64,000 bases of DNA from Microbulbifer aggregans (lineage in GTDB: Bacteria > Pseudomonadota > Gammaproteobacteria > Pseudomonadales > Cellvibrionaceae). The notes under the pieces were generated by a model, which had not been told where the DNA came from, ran no database searches, and saw only the letters and a program-made list of their open reading frames with translations. This document shows positions 39,039 to 47,377 of the stretch, one piece after another (positions within the stretch are counted from its first letter, which is position 1; each line of letters starts with the position of its first letter). A program made the position numbers and the translations under genes. The stretch covers positions 2,387,501-2,451,500 of the forward strand of contig NZ_CP014143.1 in NCBI RefSeq assembly GCF_001750105.1. Reading direction: 5' to 3'.

Positions 39039-41033
39039 TTAACGCTGGCGGTTCTTGCCCAGATCGCGAATGGCGAAGCGCGCAGGGTGCAGTGCCCGCA
39101 CCAACTCTTCTGAAACTGGCATTGGCTGGCCACTGATCCAGCTGGCCAGCACTTCAGCGGCCAGCGGGGCGTAAGTGAACCCGCGGGAACCCAGACCCGC
39201 GAGGGAAAACAGGCCCGGTGGGTAGTGGCACCGCTCGGGAATGAGCGCCTTGCGGTTGCGGCGCAGGAAGCTGTAGGTGCTGTTCAGCGAATCCCAGTCC
39301 GGCACCGGGCCAGCCATGGGCAGGTAGTCCGGTGTGGCGGCACGCACGGCGGCGCGACCGGACAGTGACTGGACGGCGAAGTCTTGTGCCGCCTCCGGCA
39401 TGACCTGTGCCAGTGTCTCCAGGTTTTCCTTGTGCTCCACTTCCCGGATATCTGCTCCGGTCTCCTTCAGCTTGAAGGTGGCGCCAAAGCTCTGTTGTCC
39501 ATGGGAAGGGGGCGCCACGTAGCCGTCACCACAGAGTGCCACCCGCAGTCCGGCAGAACGTTCCGTGGCCCGGGCAATGGAGACCTGGCCGCGGATTGGC
39601 CGCAATGGCAATTCTTCCGTCTGGGGGAAACCCGGCGTCTGATGGGCGCAGCAGATCACCACCGCGTCCGCGCTGTATTGCTCTGCCCCGGAAGTGCTCA
39701 GTTGCCAGCCTTGCTGTTGTTGGCTGAGCTGCTCGATGGCGGTTTGGCAATGCAGCTGAATGTTTGGGTGCCGGAGCAGCGCCGCGCACACATTGGCCGG
39801 CTCCAGCCAGCCCGCCCGGGGGAAGAATATACCCGCGTAAGGCAGGGCAATGCCGGCCAGTTCCGAGGCCTGGGCAGCATCCACGGGCCGGGCCAGTTCA
39901 CTGGCATCACGGGTCGCGAGCCACTGCTGCAACTGTGCTTGCAGCTCCTGCTCTTTCTCTCCCTGGGCCAGTTGCAGCAGTCCGCTGGTATGGAAGCACT
40001 CGGGGCAAAGTTTTGGATAGTAGCGTTGGGCGAACAGCAGTGCGTGCAGGTTGAAGTCGCCGTTCGGACCCGGGCGGTGGGAAAGTTTCGCGTACAGGAT
40101 GCCCTGCTCATTGCCGGAACCGCCGCTGCCCGGCGCGCTGCCGCGCTCAAACACGTTAACCTGGTAGCCGCACTCTGCCAGCGCGCGAGCGGCAGTGGCC
40201 CCGGCGATGCCAGCGCCGATTACTGCGATGGTGCTGCCCCTTGGCGCGGATACTGGGTGTCGGGGAAGATGCCAGGGGGTGGCAGTTACAGCCGACGCTT
40301 CCGGCGCAGCCAGTCTTCCGCGCAGCATTTCCCGCTTGCGCCCGAATCCGGGCACTTTCTCCAGCGCGAAGCCCGCATCTTTCAGGCCACGTTTAACCAG
40401 GCCGGCGCAGGTAAAGGTGGCGAAGGTGGCTTCACGACGGCTCAGCGCCGCGATGTTGTGAAACAGCGCTTCACTCCACATGGCGGGATTCTTGGCGGGT
40501 GCAAAGCCGTCCAGGAACCAGGCGTCCACCCGGCGATCCAGTGCATCGTCGCCGAGCCGGAGGGCGGCGAAGCCCTCGCTGGCCTCGCCGATCACCAGCG
40601 TCAGCGAAACAGGGCCGAACCGCAGTCTGTGGACGCCGGCAGCAAGCAGGGGTGGATAAGCCTGTTCAAGTTCCTCAGCCAGTGGCCCGAGCTCGGGCCA
40701 GAGACTCAGCGCGCGGGACAGGTCAGGCCGGCGCAAGGGATATTTCTCGACTGAGATGAAGTGCAGGTATGCATCGGTCGGTGCCGCCTGCAGCCAGAGT
40801 TGCCAGGCGGCGAGAAAATTGAGCCCGGTACCGAAGCCCGTTTCGCCAATGTTGAAAGTGTCTCCGGCCTTCAGTGTCGCCCAGCGCTCTGCCAGGTGGT
40901 TCTGTTTCAGGAAGACGAAGCGCGTTTCTTCGAGGCCGGATTCGCGAGAGAAGTAGACATCATCAAAGGCGCGGGAAAGCGGTTGTCCGTCTTCGCGCCA
41001 GTGGATATCCGCATGGGGGTGTTCGCTGCCCAT
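39039..41033 (-). CDS. mnmC: Bifunctional tRNA 5-methylaminomethyl-2-thiouridine biosynthesis protein MnmC
   Basis: 664 residues, full length (E. coli 668). The N-terminal methyltransferase half (about 1-240) has GETGFGTGLNFLAAWQL for S-adenosylmethionine and the FDDVYFS start. The C-terminal FAD oxidoreductase half has the dinucleotide motif VIGAGIAGATAARALAECG and GLGSRGFTYAPLAAEVLA. It converts cmnm5(s2)U34 to mnm5(s2)U34 in tRNAs such as tRNA-Glu, -Lys, -Gln and -Leu. Last gene of gcvR-trmL-flavodoxin-mnmC, 12 bases after the flavodoxin. Confidence 0.96.
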   Translation of the reverse strand: MGSEHPHADIHWREDGQPLSRAFDDVYFSRESGLEETRFVFLKQNHLAERWATLKAGDTFNIGETGFGTGLNFLAAWQLWLQAAPTDAYLHFISVEKYPLRRPDLSRALSLWPELGPLAEELEQAYPPLLAAGVHRLRFGPVSLTLVIGEASEGFAALRLGDDALDRRVDAWFLDGFAPAKNPAMWSEALFHNIAALSRREATFATFTCAGLVKRGLKDAGFALEKVPGFGRKREMLRGRLAAPEASAVTATPWHLPRHPVSAPRGSTIAVIGAGIAGATAARALAECGYQVNVFERGSAPGSGGSGNEQGILYAKLSHRPGPNGDFNLHALLFAQRYYPKLCPECFHTSGLLQLAQGEKEQELQAQLQQWLATRDASELARPVDAAQASELAGIALPYAGIFFPRAGWLEPANVCAALLRHPNIQLHCQTAIEQLSQQQQGWQLSTSGAEQYSADAVVICCAHQTPGFPQTEELPLRPIRGQVSIARATERSAGLRVALCGDGYVAPPSHGQQSFGATFKLKETGADIREVEHKENLETLAQVMPEAAQDFAVQSLSGRAAVRAATPDYLPMAGPVPDWDSLNSTYSFLRRNRKALIPERCHYPPGLFSLAGLGSRGFTYAPLAAEVLASWISGQPMPVSEELVRALHPARFAIRDLGKNRQR

Positions 41034-41045
41034 CTGCTCGGTTCG

Positions 41046-41570
41046 CTATTCCCGCAGGCCAAATTCGCGCATTACCTGTTCGCACCAGCGGTCCAGGCGC
41101 TCGTCACTGAGGTCGAACTCGTTTTCCTCATCGAGGGCCAGGCCCACAAACTGGCTGCCATCCTCGGTGAGCCCTTTGGAGGCCTCGAACTCATAGCCCT
41201 CCGCGGGCCAGTAACCGACGGCGCGGGCGCCCAGGCTGACGAGCTGGGCGTGCAGGTAACCGAGGGCGTCCTGGAACCACTGCGGGTAACCCTCCTGGTC
41301 TCCGAGCCCGTACAGCGCCACTGTCTTGCCGGACAGGTCCAGCTCGGCCAGCTGATCCCAGATGTTCTCCCAGTCCTCCTGAAGCTCTCCGTAATCCCAG
41401 GTAGGGATACCGAAAATGAGGAAATCGTATTGCTGTGCCAGGGCGATATCGTCTTCCGCCACATTGTGGAGGTCGATCCACTCCTGGCCGATACGATCGC
41501 GGATCTTTTCCGCTGCCATCTCGGTATAGCAAGTGCTGGAACCGTAAAAGAGTCCGATGGGTGCGAGCAT
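41046..41570 (-). CDS. Flavodoxin (FldB-like, long chain)
   Basis: 174 residues, the length of long-chain flavodoxins. The FMN phosphate loop is [16 protein letters not shown]; the FMN-stacking loops are [13 protein letters not shown] and [20 protein letters not shown]. The acidic surface ([16 protein letters not shown]) fits FldB. It carries electrons in the cytoplasm. Placed between trmL and mnmC, which might mean supply to a flavin enzyme of tRNA modification, though flavodoxins have many partners. Confidence 0.93.
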   Translation of the reverse strand: MLAPIGLFYGSSTCYTEMAAEKIRDRIGQEWIDLHNVAEDDIALAQQYDFLIFGIPTWDYGELQEDWENIWDQLAELDLSGKTVALYGLGDQEGYPQWFQDALGYLHAQLVSLGARAVGYWPAEGYEFEASKGLTEDGSQFVGLALDEENEFDLSDERLDRWCEQVMREFGLRE

Positions 41571-41600
41571 AGGTTTAGGTAACTGGTAATTCTTCTGGGG

Positions 41601-42071
41601 TTACTGGGGCTTGGCGCCGGCAAAGTCCAGCTGGCGCCAGGCTTCATAGACGACCACGGCCACCGCATTGGACAGGTTCATGCTACGGCTGTCCGGGCGC
41701 ATCGGAATGCGCAGGGTATGTTCCTCGCCGAGCAGGTCGAGAAATTCCTGGGGCAGTCCGCGGGTTTCCGGGCCGAAGACAATCGCGTCTCCGGGATGGT
41801 AGGTAACGGCGGCATGGCTGCGCGTGCCGCGGGTGGACAGGGCCAGTACCCGTTGGGGTTGCTCCGTCTCGACAAAGGCGGCCCAGTCCCGGTGCCGCTT
41901 GACCGGGCTGTACTCGGCATAGTCGAGGCCGGCCCTCCGCAGGCGCTTGTCATCCATCGCGAACCCCAGGGGTTCGATCAGGTGCAGCTCCGCGCCGGTA
42001 TTGGCACACAGGCGGATGATATTGCCGGTGTTGGGCGCGATTTCCGGTTGGTAGAGTACGATTTTGAACAT
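41601..42071 (-). CDS. trmL: tRNA (cytidine/uridine-34-2'-O)-methyltransferase TrmL
   Basis: 156 residues, a minimal SPOUT (trefoil knot) methyltransferase. [25 protein letters not shown] is the RNA-binding/catalytic start with Arg and Asn, and [30 protein letters not shown] form the knot. It methylates the ribose of the wobble base in tRNA-Leu isoacceptors. 30 bases upstream of the flavodoxin gene and about 85 after gcvR. Confidence 0.95.
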   Translation of the reverse strand: MFKIVLYQPEIAPNTGNIIRLCANTGAELHLIEPLGFAMDDKRLRRAGLDYAEYSPVKRHRDWAAFVETEQPQRVLALSTRGTRSHAAVTYHPGDAIVFGPETRGLPQEFLDLLGEEHTLRIPMRPDSRSMNLSNAVAVVVYEAWRQLDFAGAKPQ

Positions 42072-42155
42072 GCCGTCCGCAGGATTGCCCGGTCGGGTCG
42101 TCTTCAGTTGGAGGCGCCGGAGCGCCTGCTGTATGCGGCGCGGATTATTCCACAG

Positions 42156-42686
42156 TTAGGTGGTGGAAGCGATTTCCTCGCAGTCGATCTCCACGCCCAG
42201 CTCGTCGGCGATGGCATCCAGCTCTTCCTGGAGTCCCTCCAGGTCCATGTTCTCTGACACGCTGATGGTACAGTTGGCAGTGAAGAGGGGCTCGCCGCTC
42301 CAGGGTGTGCTGTCGTAACCCGTATCCAGTTGCTCCAGGTTGAGCTCGCGGGCTGCGAGGGCGCGGGAAATCTCCCGTACGATACCGGGCCGATCGTTGC
42401 CGATCAGCTTCAGTTTGACGGTCTGCAGTTTGCCCGCCGCCACCGCACTGGCATCCTCGACCTGCAACCGGTAGCCCTGCGAGGCGAGCGCACTCAACCC
42501 GTCCTTCAATCCCTGGGCGTTCTCGCCCGCGACACTGACGCGCAGAATGCCGGCAAACTTGCCTGCAAAGTGCGCCATGCGACTGTCCTCCCAGTTGCCG
42601 CCGTTCTCTGCAACCACGGCGGAGAGTTTCTCCACCACGCCGGGCTTGTCGTCGCTGATCAGTGAGATAACGAGGTGCTGTTGCAT
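42156..42686 (-). CDS. Glycine cleavage system transcriptional repressor-like ACT protein (GcvR type)
   Basis: 176 residues made of two ACT domains (about 3-80: LVISLISDDKPGVVEKLSAVVAENGGNWEDSRM, and 93-170: KLKLIGNDRPGIVREISRALAARELNLEQLDT). GcvR binds glycine and controls GcvA in E. coli; here no gcv genes are in view, so the assignment is by family. The first gene of a likely operon with trmL, flavodoxin and mnmC. Confidence 0.85.
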   Translation of the reverse strand: MQQHLVISLISDDKPGVVEKLSAVVAENGGNWEDSRMAHFAGKFAGILRVSVAGENAQGLKDGLSALASQGYRLQVEDASAVAAGKLQTVKLKLIGNDRPGIVREISRALAARELNLEQLDTGYDSTPWSGEPLFTANCTISVSENMDLEGLQEELDAIADELGVEIDCEEIASTT

Positions 42687-42895
42687 GTGATATTCCTTTG
42701 CTGCAGAACAGGTTTACACTGCACTGCATTGTAGCCACTGCTGACGCTCCTGATAACAACTTAATGTCGCCGGGGAGAATGATCCGGTCGATGGAGCAGG
42801 AAGTAACTTAGGCAAGTTGTCGTAATCCTGACGTCCGTGGAGGCATTGAAAATTGTGTGGCACAGGGGCGTAACTTGAATGACGGACAGGAGCGT

Positions 42896-43198
42896 ATGAA
42901 AGTACACGCAGATCTATGTGTGATCCCCATGGGCGTGGGGGTGTCGGTAGGAGAGTATATTGCTGAGTGCCAGCGGGTACTGTGTGAAGCCGGGCTCACT
43001 CATCACATGCATGCCTACGGTACCAATATCGAAGGCGAATGGGATGAGGTAATGGCGGCGATCAAGCAGTGTCACGAGCGGGTTCACGCACTTGGTGCTC
43101 CGCGCATCAGCACTACGCTCAAGTTGGGAACTCGTACAGATCGCTCGCAGTCTCTTCAGGATAAAATTGACAGCGTAGAATCGAAACTGGATCAATAA
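42896..43198 (+). CDS. MTH1187-family thiamine-binding-like protein
   Basis: 100 residues. The pattern ADLCVIPMGVGVSVGEYIAECQRVL, then HMHAYGTNIEGEWDEVMAAIKQCHE and GAPRISTTLKLGTRTD, is the ferredoxin-like MTH1187/YkoF fold that binds thiamine or HMP-like molecules and forms tetramers. AGGAG sits three bases from the ATG. The frame from 42857 adds a stretch without support. I looked for a TPP riboswitch upstream and found none. Confidence 0.85.
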   Translation: MKVHADLCVIPMGVGVSVGEYIAECQRVLCEAGLTHHMHAYGTNIEGEWDEVMAAIKQCHERVHALGAPRISTTLKLGTRTDRSQSLQDKIDSVESKLDQ

Positions 43199-43224
43199 CC
43201 AACAACTCTCAGGAGGGGGGTATT

Positions 43225-44193
43225 ATGAAGCTGAAAAACGTAACAATGGGTCTGGCATCTGTAGCGCTGGTGCTGGCCGCTGCCGGTTGTAGCGAAAAAG
43301 AAAACACCGATGTGCAGGCGCCTGCGGTGGAGGACACACAGGCGCAGGACTCCATGGAGAGCAATGCGACTGATTCTGCTGTTGAAACTGGCAGCGAGGC
43401 CGCATCAGGGAAGGCTGATCAGGCAGGCTCTAGTGTCGATATGCTCGAGGCCGTGATTGCAGGGGATCACCGCACGGAGAAGTTTGCACAGCGGGATAAA
43501 TTCCGCAATCCGGCTGAGACCCTCAGCTTCATCGGCGTTGAACCGGATATGACCGTTGTGGAAATTGCCCCCGGCGGCGGCTGGTACACCGAAATTCTCG
43601 CTCCCTACCTGAAGGAAGAGGGAACCTTTTACGCAGCTCATTTCCCGGCGGATAGTGAATCGAACTATTACCAGCGCTCCCTGAAAGCATTCAAGGAAAA
43701 GCTGGCCGCGGACCAGGAAAGCTACGGCAAGGTAATCCTGACCGAGTTTGACCCCGCCGCGGGCAGTGAAATCGCACCAGCTGGCAGCGCGGATGTGGTC
43801 GTCACCTTCCGCAACGTGCACAACTGGATGAATCAGGGTAATGAAGAGAATGCCTTCAAATCCTTTTATGCGGCACTGAAGCCCGGTGGCGTTCTCGGTG
43901 TTGTTGAGCATCGTGCGAAGCCCGGTACCAGCCGGGAAGATATGGTCAAGAGCGGCTATGTCACCCAGGAGCATGTTATCGAGTTGGCTCAGCAGGCGGG
44001 CTTTGAGCTGGAAGAAACCAGCGAGATCAATGCCAACCCGCAAGACACCGCAGATCATCCCAAGGGTGTCTGGACCCTGCCGCCCTCCCTGCGTCTGGGT
44101 GAGGAGGACAAGGACAAGTATCTCGCTATTGGTGAAAGCGACCGCATGACCCTGCGCTTCCGCAAGCCGGCCGATGCGGCCAGCGCCGACTGA
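43225..44193 (+). CDS. Lipoprotein with class I SAM-dependent methyltransferase domain
   Basis: 322 residues. A signal peptide ending AAAGCSEKE gives a lipidated Cys22; a 50-residue acidic, low-complexity linker (about 25-75) follows; then a methyltransferase domain (about 80-300). The SAM motif is altered but visible (TVVEIAPGGGWYTEILAPYL), with VTFRNVHNW as motif IV and LKPGGVLGVVEHRAKPG as motif VI. This is the exported predicted methyltransferase family related to COG4798. S-adenosylmethionine is not known to be abundant in the periplasm, so the real ligand is unclear. AGGAGGGGGG precedes the ATG. It follows the thiamine-binding-like gene by 26 bases. Confidence 0.85.
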   Translation: MKLKNVTMGLASVALVLAAAGCSEKENTDVQAPAVEDTQAQDSMESNATDSAVETGSEAASGKADQAGSSVDMLEAVIAGDHRTEKFAQRDKFRNPAETLSFIGVEPDMTVVEIAPGGGWYTEILAPYLKEEGTFYAAHFPADSESNYYQRSLKAFKEKLAADQESYGKVILTEFDPAAGSEIAPAGSADVVVTFRNVHNWMNQGNEENAFKSFYAALKPGGVLGVVEHRAKPGTSREDMVKSGYVTQEHVIELAQQAGFELEETSEINANPQDTADHPKGVWTLPPSLRLGEEDKDKYLAIGESDRMTLRFRKPADAASAD

Positions 44194-44265
44194 GAGGGAT
44201 GAGTCCGGGGTGGCCTGCGGTTAGAATGACGGTTTCTGACCAACGGCCACCCAGAGCAGTACCCG

Positions 44266-44490
44266 ATGCGAATTCCCCATCATCAACTCGATCCCGATAC
44301 CCTGCAGAACCTGCTTGAGGAGTATGCCACCCGGGACGGCACTGACTATGGCGAGCGGGAAGTGAGCCTTAGTGACAAGGTCGCCAGCCTGCGCCGCCAG
44401 CTCCAGTCCGGCGAGGTCGTGATCTGGTTTGAGCCGGGGGAGGAGTCCGTCAACCTGGTACTGGCAGAGGACCTGGCCGGTCATGAGTGA
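44266..44490 (+). CDS. yheU: YheU-family protein (UPF0270)
   Basis: 74 residues. IPHHQLDPDTLQNLLEEYATRDGTDYGEREVSLSDKV and QLQSGEVVIWFEPGEESVNLV are the full YheU signature. Function unknown; in E. coli it is next to a hydrolase gene (yheT), and here it also overlaps a hydrolase gene by ATGA-type coupling. Confidence 0.93.
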   Translation: MRIPHHQLDPDTLQNLLEEYATRDGTDYGEREVSLSDKVASLRRQLQSGEVVIWFEPGEESVNLVLAEDLAGHE

Positions 44491-45136
44491 ATGGCTGGTC
44501 GATCGCCCCACGGGTGAGCCCCGGGCTCGCTTCCTTTTTGCCCATGGGGCCGGTGCGCCGATGGACAGCGATTTTATGTCGGCGCTCGCCGGGACTGTCT
44601 CGGCGCAGGGTATCGAAGTGGTTCGCTTCGAGTTTCCCTATATGCAGGAGCGGCGGCAGTCCGGCAAGCGCCGTCCCCCGAACCCCATGCCCCAGCTCCA
44701 GAAAGCATTCGCAGCGCAGATCGATCACTGGCTCTCGCAGGAGGATGGGTTGCCGTTGTTTATCGGTGGAAAGTCCATGGGAGGGCGGGTTGCCAGCCTG
44801 TTGGCGGATGCGCGTTTTGCGGCTGGGCAATTGTATGGGCTGGTCTGCCTCGGTTACCCCTTTCATCCGCGAGGCAAGCCGGAGCGGCTGCGTACGGAGC
44901 ACCTGGCGGATCTCCAGTGTCCGGCGCTGGTCGTGCAGGGCACAAGAGACCCACTGGGAAATGCCGAGGAAGTTGCCGGCTACGGTCTGTCGGAGAGTAT
45001 CTCAGTGGTCTGGCTGGAAGATGGCGATCACGATTTCAAGCCCCGCAAGGCCAGTGGTTTTACCCTCGAGGGCCACTGGCAGGCAGCCGCAAAGCATGTC
45101 GCTGAGTTTATTCAGAAGCAGCTTCGAGGATCGTGA
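44483..45136 (+). CDS. Alpha/beta-hydrolase of the KANL3/Tex30-like family
   Basis: 217 residues. The N-terminal FLFAHGAGAPMDSDFMSAL is the oxyanion-side motif of this group; the nucleophile serine is in FIGGKSMGGRVASLL, the acid lies in VVQGTRDPLGN, and the histidine in EDGDHDF. Substrate unknown. Start ATG at 44483 overlaps the yheU stop by eight bases. The 3' end overlaps the convergent 45108-45398 gene by 29 bases. Confidence 0.88.
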   Translation: MSEWLVDRPTGEPRARFLFAHGAGAPMDSDFMSALAGTVSAQGIEVVRFEFPYMQERRQSGKRRPPNPMPQLQKAFAAQIDHWLSQEDGLPLFIGGKSMGGRVASLLADARFAAGQLYGLVCLGYPFHPRGKPERLRTEHLADLQCPALVVQGTRDPLGNAEEVAGYGLSESISVVWLEDGDHDFKPRKASGFTLEGHWQAAAKHVAEFIQKQLRGS

Positions 45137-45398
45137 TACGCTCGTCTTCTTTGAGCATGGGTTTCAGCAGGGCCATCTGTCCGCGGCGCTCTTCACTGGT
45201 ATACCAGTGCTCCCAGTGCAGGTCTGACTGCCATTTGGACAGGGTAAAGCGGCGCAGCGGGTTTTCCTTGGCGGTGTAGGTCTGCCCTTCGATGAAGCCC
45301 ACGGTGCGGTAGGCGTGGTTCAGTAACTTGCGCGCCGCCTGCTCGTAGTTGGACTGCATGTCGGGAGCGATTTCCCGCTCGATCAAAACGTAAATCAT
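45108..45398 (-). CDS. ABM/YgiN-like small protein
   Basis: 96 residues, [26 protein letters not shown]... with a dimeric alpha/beta barrel (antibiotic biosynthesis monooxygenase) look: alternating strands and helices, [24 protein letters not shown]. No cofactor residues can be named. Related proteins include quinol oxygenases and haem-degrading enzymes; function uncertain. Confidence 0.78.
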   Translation of the reverse strand: MIYVLIEREIAPDMQSNYEQAARKLLNHAYRTVGFIEGQTYTAKENPLRRFTLSKWQSDLHWEHWYTSEERRGQMALLKPMLKEDERITILEAASE

Positions 45399-45526
45399 CT
45401 TTTACTCTTCAGTCACCTAATGACCAGATTCTAGCGCGGAGTGTCGGCCCGGTGAGGGGCAATTTGGCCGCGGAATCCGGGAAATTTGCAGGTGACGATT
45501 TAAGGCAATTGCCCGAAAATAGCCCC

Positions 45527-45760
45527 ATGAAATCAGAACACACCCTCGATGCCCGCGGCCTGCTGTGCCCGGAACCCGTCATGATGTTACACGCGGCAGT
45601 GCGCAAAGTCGCGCCGGGTGAAGTGCTGCAGATGCTCGCTACAGATCCCTCGACCCAGCGGGACGTCCCCAAGTTCTGCCAGTTTCTCGGCTATGAACTG
45701 GTGGATCACCGAGAGGAAGAGAGCGAGTTCGTCTACTGGATCAGGAAGGCAGAAGCCTGA
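45527..45760 (+). CDS. tusA: Sulfur carrier protein TusA
   Basis: 77 residues. The invariant start [19 protein letters not shown] carries the sulfur-accepting cysteine (CPEP). TusA takes persulfide from IscS and passes it to TusBCD-TusE-MnmA for 2-thiolation of U34 in tRNA-Glu, -Lys and -Gln, the same base that MnmC finishes. ATG 45527 is preferred; the frame from 45452 adds residues with no similarity. Confidence 0.94.
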   Translation: MKSEHTLDARGLLCPEPVMMLHAAVRKVAPGEVLQMLATDPSTQRDVPKFCQFLGYELVDHREEESEFVYWIRKAEA

Positions 45761-45770
45761 AAGCTTTGAT

Positions 45771-45795
45771 GCGGGCGGGGATCTACCCCGCCCGC
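45771..45795. terminator. GC-rich hairpin between convergent tusA and 45824-46510
   Basis: Perfect 10-bp inverted repeat GCGGGCGGGG - ATCTA - CCCCGCCCGC. It lacks a T-tract, so strength as an intrinsic terminator is uncertain, but the position between convergent genes fits. Confidence 0.6.
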
Positions 45796-45823
45796 TACAG
45801 TTGATGTCGTTGGCGTTGAGGCG

Positions 45824-46510
45824 TCAGGGAGCGGTAACCAGCGCCGCGATGGCTGCGAGTGCCTCCGGGTCCTCTGACTTTATCTTGTTGGCAATATGGT
45901 GCTGGAAGAAGTAGCGGAATTCCCGCGCCTCCTGGGCCGGATACAGGCAAAGGTCTCCAGGTAGTACCGGTGTCGTTTCCACATGGTCGTGGTCGATCAG
46001 CATACCGTGGATCTCGCCGCTGGCATGGAGCCGCCAGCTCACCACCTCGGTCAGAGTCAGGTTCTCCCGGCCCTCGTCCATAAATACCGCATGGGTACCA
46101 ATGGTGTCGGGAATTTCCTGCAGCACCTCATCGGCCTTGCTGCTCTCGTACTCGAAGTATTCTGCCGCAGTCTCCAGCTCGACGATTTTGTGGATGGGTG
46201 GCTCTTGGAAAATTTCCTCGATGCCCGGGTCGTAGTACCCCTCAAAACGCCCGTCGAGAGGATCCTTGATTTCGGGGCAGGGGACGATGGAGTTGAGCCA
46301 GGGGACGAGTCCTACAACCTCGCCATTGGCACGCAGGCCCCAGCACAGCACTTTAAGGCTGTAGAGATCGGTTCCGCTGGAGCTATTGGAGTAGAGCATT
46401 TCCAAGCCGTCTAGCTCCGGCGACAGGCGGATAAAGCGTCTGCTCGCTGAAGTTTCGATTGGCTCGCCGGTGAAGAGGTCAACCACATTGCTGTAGCGGT
46501 GGTCGGTCAT
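45824..46510 (-). CDS. Conserved hypothetical protein
   Basis: 228 residues starting MTDHRYSNVVDLFTGEPIE, with an ideal ribosome binding site (AAGGAGGTG) five to six bases upstream. That settles the start against the longer frame (46723). No signal peptide; acidic; contains WGLRANGEVVGLVPWLNSIVPCP and WRLHASGEIHGMLIDHDHV, two similar WxLxAxGE(V/I)xG segments that suggest an internal duplication. Function unknown; cytoplasmic. Confidence 0.85.
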   Translation of the reverse strand: MTDHRYSNVVDLFTGEPIETSASRRFIRLSPELDGLEMLYSNSSSGTDLYSLKVLCWGLRANGEVVGLVPWLNSIVPCPEIKDPLDGRFEGYYDPGIEEIFQEPPIHKIVELETAAEYFEYESSKADEVLQEIPDTIGTHAVFMDEGRENLTLTEVVSWRLHASGEIHGMLIDHDHVETTPVLPGDLCLYPAQEAREFRYFFQHHIANKIKSEDPEALAAIAALVTAP

Positions 46511-46762
46511 GGAGCACCTCCTTGCAGGGCCGGTTGTGGTGCAGGAGGGCGTTGTGCTGCTTATTCCCCCCTGGGGGAACCGGGTTGCAGGGCAGGGGCC
46601 CTTTTCCGGCGTCCCTGTGTCTAAAGGTATATGTTGCCCCCCCGAAATACAACACGGGATTTTGCCGCATTTGGGGACAATGTCCTGTAGTTGGGTATCG
46701 GGTGACAGCGCCCTTGGTTGCACTCCCGGGGGCCATTGTTATAGTTCGCGCCTTCCGCCCTT

Positions 46763-47377
46763 GTGAAAGAACCGCTATTAGCCCCGGAGTCTCTCTTGCC
46801 AAGCCTGTCCAGTGCCGCTGAATTGGCGACTGAAATCGAGATTGCAGACAGGATCTGTGCCGTGTTCGATCGCTGCTTTTCCGCTCGTGAGGGCCTGGAT
46901 ACGCGGCTGTGCGGCGGCCACCCGGAGCCATTCTACCGGCCTGCAGGGGAGGAGTATTCCTATCACCGGGTCGAATTCACTCTGGACTATCCGGCCAGTG
47001 CCCTGCACGAGGCCGCCCACTGGTGTGTGGCCGGCGCCGCGCGGCGCCAACAGCCGGACTACGGGTACTGGTATGCCCCGGATGGTCGCACGGAGGCGCA
47101 GCAGCAGCTGTTCGAACAGGTAGAGGTGAAGCCCCAGGCCATGGAGTGGATCTTCTCCCGGGCCTGCGGCCTCCGCTTTCGCGTCAGCGCCGACAACCTG
47201 GCGCAGGGCCTGGGGCCGAGCGATGCCTTCAAGGCCGCTATCTTCGAGCAGGTGCAGACCTATTGCCGGCAGGGCCTGCCGGATCGTGCCGGGAAGTTCG
47301 CCAGCGCCCTGGCAGTGGAGTTCGGTCGGCCACAGCCACTCAGTGAGCGACTCTATCAGCTGGCGGACCTGTCATGA
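46763..47377 (+). CDS. epmC: Elongation factor P hydroxylase EpmC
   Basis: 204 residues from a GTG start. The family core is complete: HRVEFTLDYPASALHEAAHWCVAG (metal-binding HExxH-like), YGYWYAPDGRTEAQQQLFEQVEVKPQAMEW. EpmC hydroxylates the beta-lysyl-lysine of EF-P. Its presence implies EpmA/EpmB elsewhere. Its stop overlaps the exonuclease start (ATGA). Confidence 0.93.
   Translation: MKEPLLAPESLLPSLSSAAELATEIEIADRICAVFDRCFSAREGLDTRLCGGHPEPFYRPAGEEYSYHRVEFTLDYPASALHEAAHWCVAGAARRQQPDYGYWYAPDGRTEAQQQLFEQVEVKPQAMEWIFSRACGLRFRVSADNLAQGLGPSDAFKAAIFEQVQTYCRQGLPDRAGKFASALAVEFGRPQPLSERLYQLADLS

Noticed and set aside
39384..40754. 456-codon plus-strand ORF
   Set aside because: Antisense shadow of mnmC.
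42687..42895. TPP or glycine riboswitch upstream of the thiamine-binding-like gene or gcvR-like gene
   Set aside because: No CTGAGA...ACCTGAT-type core or tandem glycine aptamer pattern could be found.
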